Positions 6,609-10,547 of a stretch of 10,547 bases of DNA are shown piece by piece. The stretch is from Lunasporangiospora selenospora (taxonomy: Eukaryota; Mortierellomycota; Mortierellomycetes; Mortierellales; Mortierellaceae). Below the pieces are notes generated by a model. It saw only the letters and a list, made by a program, of their open reading frames with translations, was not told where the DNA came from and searched no databases. Within the stretch, counting starts at the first letter, position 1; every line of letters starts with the position of its first letter. The stretch covers positions 1 to 10,547 of the forward strand of contig JAABOA010000949.1 of the NCBI GenBank assembly GCA_015680635.1, read 5' to 3'. The position numbers and the translations under genes are program-made.

Positions 6609-9080
6609 ATGACATCTCCCACTAGCTCAGTCTCCGATCTGCTGGCGACTTCTTCTGGTGCTGCTGGGACAGGAAGCACGGTGATGGACGCTTCGACATT
6701 TGTGGATCCCTTCTCAGAATCCAACCCATTTGCCGAGGATGCTCTGTCACCACCAACATCCTCATCATTCATGAGGTCCTCCCAATCTCTAAACTTTGGA
6801 GAGTACTACCCGCAGTCGACGCTGGAAGCCACACAAGAGACAGACTCCCCCCTGGCGCAGGATACTGCTGGATCCAGTTCCCTGTATGCCTCCACATCAT
6901 TCCCTAGGTCGTTTTCAGCCATGAACTTGGGCACTGAGCCTGCCGCTGAATCCAGTCCTTATAGTTCATCGCCATCTGCAGCAGTGGACCGTCATGTAGA
7001 GAGAGATGATTCTCCATATCACGGCCCCAGCGATAGTCAGGATCATGGACATCAACGCTGGGGAAGCGTCGACTCTAACCAGCCATATGACAGCGACGAC
7101 CAGTCAACGCCTCAGGACAATTCTGGACCCGAAAGAAGCGAAGGTCGTCATTTCCGTCCAGAGTCGACTCGATCACTTAATTCGCAGGCACGTAAACTTG
7201 GCAGAGAGCCAGAGGATTATGAACATCTCTTCCAAGAGTGACTTTGTAGACGTCCATACACTGACTCGAGATCATCCAACCTGGTGTTTTAGATGTCGCT
7301 GCGTTTACCTGAGAATGGAGTCTTGCCATGGTTCGAGATTACGGTTGGAGAACCCCAAAAGATTAGCGAGATTGTCAATCCTCATATCGTTTACAAGGTC
7401 CATGTCAAGGTATATGAATGGAGGATGAGTCGAACGATTGGCTATTGTTGTGAGCAGTATTTATATCGATAGTCCTCCCTCAAAGACGGTGTTTCTGTAC
7501 TGATATCCCAGACATTGCATCGTGCTCCTCTTTCTCGCTTTTTGGATCTTTTTATTAATACTCTCTAGACAAACTCAACAGCATTCAAATCTAACGAGTT
7601 CACTGTGCAGCGGAGGTATCGAGACTTTTTGTGGCTCTACAACCAGCTCACTACCCATAATCCTGGAGTTATTGTGCCACCCGTCTCGGAAAAGCACGCT
7701 CTGGGTCGTTTCCAGGATGAGTTTGTTGAGAGCCGTCGTATTGCACTGGAGCGGTGTCTGCGCAAAATTACAGCCCATCCTATGCTCTACGGCGATCCAG
7801 ACCTCAAACTGTTTCTAGAGAGTGACAGTCTCGTCGCAGAGGTAACAAAATCCACACAGCTATACTTTTGATAGTGTCAATCCACATTGCGCGGATGCCC
7901 TCAATGGCTCTACAAACAACGGCGGAGGGGGGTGGAAGTGGGACTTTCTGCTAACTCTCAACCACATCCTTTATTTTCCACAGATCAAGGAAAAGAGACA
8001 GGATAGCTCAAAGGGATTCATGACCAAGTTTGGAGAGACTCTTTCCAGCGCAACTACTTTTACCAAAGTCCACGAGACTGATGAGGTAGGTCTCCAAGCG
8101 TGTTTTTTTTATTGCTATGGTAGAGTGGGAGTAGCAAAGTGAGGTGGAGAGGAACATCAATGACCCATCAGTAATGAAATTAACAACTGATTGTCGCCAA
8201 TTGTATTGTTTCCCGACCCTTCTTCTTCCTCCTCATTCAACACGACCAGTGGTTCGAGTCACGTCGCACACAGTTGGACGTGCTCGAAAGTCAACTCAAA
8301 TCGCTCCTGAAGGCCGTGGAGGCAATCATTAAGCAGCGCAAGGATTTGGGCGCAGCATCTTCCGAGTTCGGAGAGAGCATCGTGTCGCTGGCGACGACAG
8401 AGCTGAATAAACCTCTGGCCCATTCTCTGCTTGTGCTTGGTAATCTCAAGATCCGCATCAAGGAATTACATGAGCGCCAGGCTCATATGGATGTTTTGAC
8501 GCTGGAGCATACCGTGGACGAATACATCCGAACCATTGGCTCGATCAAGATTGCGTTTATGGCACGAGCAAAATTCAACCAGAACATGGTTTATGCCCAA
8601 AACGATCTCTCGAAAAAGAAGGCCAATTACGACAGGATGAGCCAACCGAGTCGGAAAACCAAGCCCGAGCGACTCCAGCAATTGCAACAAGAGATTGCAG
8701 AGGCGGAGCAGCGGTGCGAATCTGCAACAAGAGACTTTGAAGAGATTTCGACCTTGATCCGGCAAGAGTTTGACCGGTTTGATCGAGAAAAGGTGGAGGA
8801 TTTCAAGCAGAGTGTCGAGGCCTTCTTGGCAAGCATGGTTCGACACCAGCGCGAGATTGTTGCGCTGTGGGAGAACTACTTTAAGGCCTTGAATGGCCCG
8901 GGCGAGACCGAAGAACAGCAGCAGCAGCAACAACAGCCATCTTCACAACAACAGCTATCGTCACACCATCCGCCGTCCTCGTCACTGCCCACAATGCATG
9001 ACAGCGAGGACCGTCCGCACAGTATCGAATCACAGCCCCTTGGAGGGGATTCTCTCTCCTCGAACGCATGGGGAAGCTGA
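6609..9080 (+). CDS. VPS5: Vps5/SNX1-type sorting nexin (PX-BAR), retromer subunit
   Basis: Membrane-bending subunit of the retromer SNX-BAR dimer, acting on PI3P-positive endosomes to return cargo to the Golgi. Exons: 6609-7237, 7293-7409, 7569-7841, 7984-8085 and 8250-9080, about 650 residues (yeast Vps5 is 675). The N-terminal 200 residues are disordered and S/P-rich, with DPF (33-35) and NPF (39-41). The PX domain runs from PWFEITVGEP to about residue 335. It has the PI3P-binding pattern RRYRDF (264-269), PPVSEK (286-291) and ESRR (303-306). The BAR domain follows from WFESRRTQLDVLES and ends near RHQREIVALWENYF, then a Q-rich tail. Exon 1 and exon 2 join only if one base is added: the donor reads CAAGA|GTGACT, where CAAGAG|GTGACT would keep frame. 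Otherwise a product could start at the exon 2 Met (7293). Later junctions are all in phase 0 with good splice sites. Confidence 0.92.
8916..8936 (+). repeat. Poly-Gln (Q7) run in the VPS5 tail
   Basis: Seven Gln codons (CAG mixed with CAA), residues 597-603, followed shortly by QQQ. They lie after the BAR domain in a disordered tail. Confidence 0.9.
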
Positions 9081-9482
9081 AAGAAAGCTCGAATAAAATT
9101 CACACACGTAGCTCCATCCTCCGTCTTATTGCGCAGAAATATTTTCCAGGTATGGAAAAGGCATCGCGAAGACGTCTTTGCAGAGCGATGTGGCGATGGC
9201 GAATCGTCGTGGGAGAAGAGAAGGGGGGAGGTGGATTGAGAGAAGAGGATAACAGTAAGCAGAAGGTAGGGGGAGCAAGGGGGGTGGAACTCTAAGCATG
9301 ATCTGGGACCTTCCACTCGTTTGTTGTGTTTTCAAGAGGGACTGGATTAGTGAGCCGATGTCGTCATAAAAAAAAGGACTATAAAAACTCATCTGACACT
9401 GTTGGTTTCTCATCACTTTTCCCTTCCTCTTCATCTCACCCATCCTCCACTCAAGTTCACATTCATTCACCATCAATCCAAA
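9081..9482 (+). promoter_or_regulatory. Intergenic: VPS5 3' end and thioredoxin promoter with TATA box
   Basis: The 402-base spacer holds a VPS5 poly(A) candidate, a purine-rich middle (GGAGAAGAG-type, 9200-9290) and a clear TATAAAA at 9380-9386, about 97 bases before the thioredoxin ATG. A CT-rich leader (9405-9450) follows, with CAAA before the ATG. A TATA box of this quality is not seen before the other genes and suits an inducible or strongly expressed gene. Long ORFs on either strand here are low-complexity. Confidence 0.65.
9092..9097 (+). terminator. Candidate poly(A) signal AATAAA, VPS5
   Basis: Exact AATAAA 11 bases after the VPS5 TGA (9078-9080). The spacing is short, so this is a candidate only. 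Confidence 0.5.
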
Positions 9483-10091
9483 ATGGCCGTTAAAGTTACT
9501 GAGATCGGGACCACCAAGGATTTCAATACGCTTATTGATTCTGGCAAGAAGGTCGTCGTCGACTTCTTCGCCGACTGGTGCGGGTAAGCACTTCATATTT
9601 TTTGTCCTTCCCTACCCTCAGTTAGCGCATCCTTTCGCAGCCTCTCTAGACTCATAAACGCGTGGATTCTAAAGAGGACTTTGACTCGACGTTCTACAAT
9701 CTCGATTTCTCTTGGATTGGTATTTAACCGATACAAGGGAGCAATAACTTGACGACTGCGCAGCGACTACAAAAGAGTATTGTAGACCGGCGCGCATCCT
9801 AGCCTCGACCATTCATCACTAACATTACCTTGCGAATTTTTCCTACCGGTTAATGATAGACCTTGCAAGCTTATCAGCCCTCGGTTTGAGAAGCTCGCTG
9901 CTATGGAAGAGTATGCTGGAATCGAGTTTATCAAGGTCAATGTTGACACACTTGCTGAGGTGGGCGAAAAAGCCGGGATCCGTGCCATGCCCACCTTCCA
10001 GGCCTACAAGGATGGTGAAAAGGTTGGCGAGTTGACTGGTGCCGTCCCCGCCAAGCTGGATGCTTTGGTCGAGAGACTCTCCAAACTCTAA
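9483..10091 (+). CDS. TRX1: Thioredoxin, small cytosolic type
   Basis: Dithiol-disulfide oxidoreductase that reduces protein disulfides and takes electrons from thioredoxin reductase. Two exons, 9483-9583 and 9860-10091, give 110 residues, the usual length of a fungal cytosolic thioredoxin. The active site WCGPC is at residues 32-36, inside [20 protein letters not shown]. The cis-proline motif follows as IRAMPTFQAYKDG, then a short C-terminal helix (ALVERLSKL). There is no N-terminal extension for mitochondrial import or secretion. The 276-nt intron falls inside the Gly codon of CGPC: GG at 9582-9583 plus A at 9860. The stop is TAA. It converges with the minus-strand gene to the right. Which paralogue it is cannot be decided here. 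Confidence 0.96.
9584..9859 (+). other. Intron within the thioredoxin active-site codon (276 nt)
   Basis: Donor GTAAGC, a CACTAAC branch-like site near 9815-9825 and acceptor TGATAG. It is long for this window and I see no second gene or RNA inside. Both flanks are fixed by the conserved WCGPCK sequence, so the boundaries are secure. Confidence 0.9.
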
Positions 10092-10316
10092 AGGTCAGGA
10101 GACCTCGGCTCCAGACGGTTTTCTTTTTCTTCGTCTCGTATGATTATTGTCGATCCTGATTGTAAATAAATTATTGTCACTGAGGTGGTTACAACTAATT
10201 GGCTAAAGAATAGGGTTCTCTTCGTGGATGTATTGGCACGCCATTGACAATCGCAATGTGGTCAGGTTTATCTCGTACTTTGGAACGAATAGAGATGATA
10301 GGCTTTATGGCTACAC
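10092..10316. other. Convergent 3' spacer between thioredoxin and the minus-strand gene
   Basis: This 225-base AT-rich spacer is shared by two converging 3' ends. Apart from the AATAAA on the + strand and AT-rich sequence on the - strand, I see nothing in it. Confidence 0.6.
10165..10170 (+). terminator. Candidate poly(A) signal AATAAA, thioredoxin
   Basis: Exact AATAAA within TGTAAATAAATTATTG, 73 bases after the stop codon, a typical fungal spacing. Confidence 0.7.
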
Positions 10317-10547
10317 CTATTCTTCTTTGGACATGCGCATCAACTTCAGAATCTCTCTGATCTCAGTCCGCAGCTCATTCTGTGCTTCTACAATATCATG
10401 AAGTCTATTTTCCAACGATTGTTGGGATAGATCTACGCGCCTATTAAGCTCGTCACCTTGTTGCTTCGACTCGTCTCGATATTGTTGAATCTGCGTCTCG
10501 ACCTGAGTTAGCTTTTCCTCGAGATTGTCGTTTGAGGAAATTCTCGG
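10317..10547 (-). CDS. C-terminal end of an unidentified coiled-coil protein (partial)
   Basis: Read on the minus strand, an open frame enters from the right edge and runs 76 codons to TAG (10317-10319). The peptide is rich in Glu, Gln, Arg and Leu with few Gly/Pro and heptad-like hydrophobic spacing. It begins PRISSNDNLEEKLTQVET and ends EIREILKLMRMSKEE. This suggests an alpha-helical coiled coil reaching almost to the C-terminus. There is no in-frame stop and little low-complexity, which favours a real gene over chance. The family cannot be told from the tail alone; many tethering, cytoskeletal and chromatin proteins look like this. Its start and any introns lie outside the window. Confidence 0.7.
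   Translation of the reverse strand, partial: PRISSNDNLEEKLTQVETQIQQYRDESKQQGDELNRRVDLSQQSLENRLHDIVEAQNELRTEIREILKLMRMSKEE

Noticed and set aside
7192-7292. GTAAAC donor for VPS5 intron 1
   Set aside because: Splicing there leads to an early stop in exon 2 and discards the EDYEHLF segment, which reads as real coding.
8876-9316. 146-residue antisense ORF with Cys run
   Set aside because: The Cys run is the reverse complement of the VPS5 poly-Gln repeat, an artefact.
9126-9596. 156-residue antisense ORF over the thioredoxin promoter and exon 1
   Set aside because: It overlaps a securely identified gene and its promoter on the other strand and has no recognisable domain.
1-10547. CRISPR, tRNA/rRNA, transposon ends, secondary-metabolite or toxin-type cluster
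   Set aside because: No spaced repeats, cloverleaf with A/B boxes, terminal inverted repeats or cluster-type enzymes were seen on reading both strands by eye.

Overview
The window looks like nuclear DNA of a filamentous fungus. Genes are compact and intron-rich. Introns mostly run GTRNGY...YAG and are 55-170 nt, with TACTAAT/CTGAC/CTAAC-like branch sites. Coding sequence is S/T/P/Q-rich and untranslated stretches are short. The protein set (Pho80-type cyclin, fungal allantoicase, retromer Vps5, small cytosolic thioredoxin) is fungal. I lean towards an early-diverging filamentous fungus such as Mortierellomycota/Mucoromycota, but that is an impression from style and is weakly held.

Layout. 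(1) From the left edge to about 3497, + strand: a Pho80-like (Pho85-family) cyclin, open at its 5' end. It has one clean intron (857-968), a cyclin box carrying a large acidic insertion, and a very long disordered S/T/P-rich tail whose reading frame breaks several times. (2) 3834-6390, + strand: allantoicase, rebuilt here from eight exons including a 17-nt microexon. It has an unusual C-terminal extension with a Glu run and AT-hook-like basic motifs. (3) 6609-9080, + strand: Vps5/SNX1-type sorting nexin in five exons, with a disordered N-terminus, PX domain and BAR domain. (4) 9483-10091, + strand: a 110-residue thioredoxin whose CGPC motif is split by an intron. (5) 10317 to the right edge, - strand: the C-terminal end of an unidentified coiled-coil protein, convergent with the thioredoxin gene.

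The genes share no single pathway: phosphate or nutrient signalling, purine-ureide nitrogen salvage, endosome-to-Golgi retrieval and thiol redox. They look like ordinary neighbouring genes, not a cluster. I see no tRNA, rRNA, CRISPR array, transposase or clear mobile element, and no convincing undescribed system.

The most useful observations are these. Up to four frame breaks, in the cyclin and Vps5 genes, could each be cured by one extra base, which points to single-base deletions in the sequence or real decay. Allantoicase carries a nuclear/DNA-binding-looking tail and an N-terminal myristoylation-like start. A perfect 11-bp tandem duplication determines the apparent stop codon of the cyclin. 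Exon coordinates below come from splice-motif and protein-pattern reasoning and have not been tested against transcripts.
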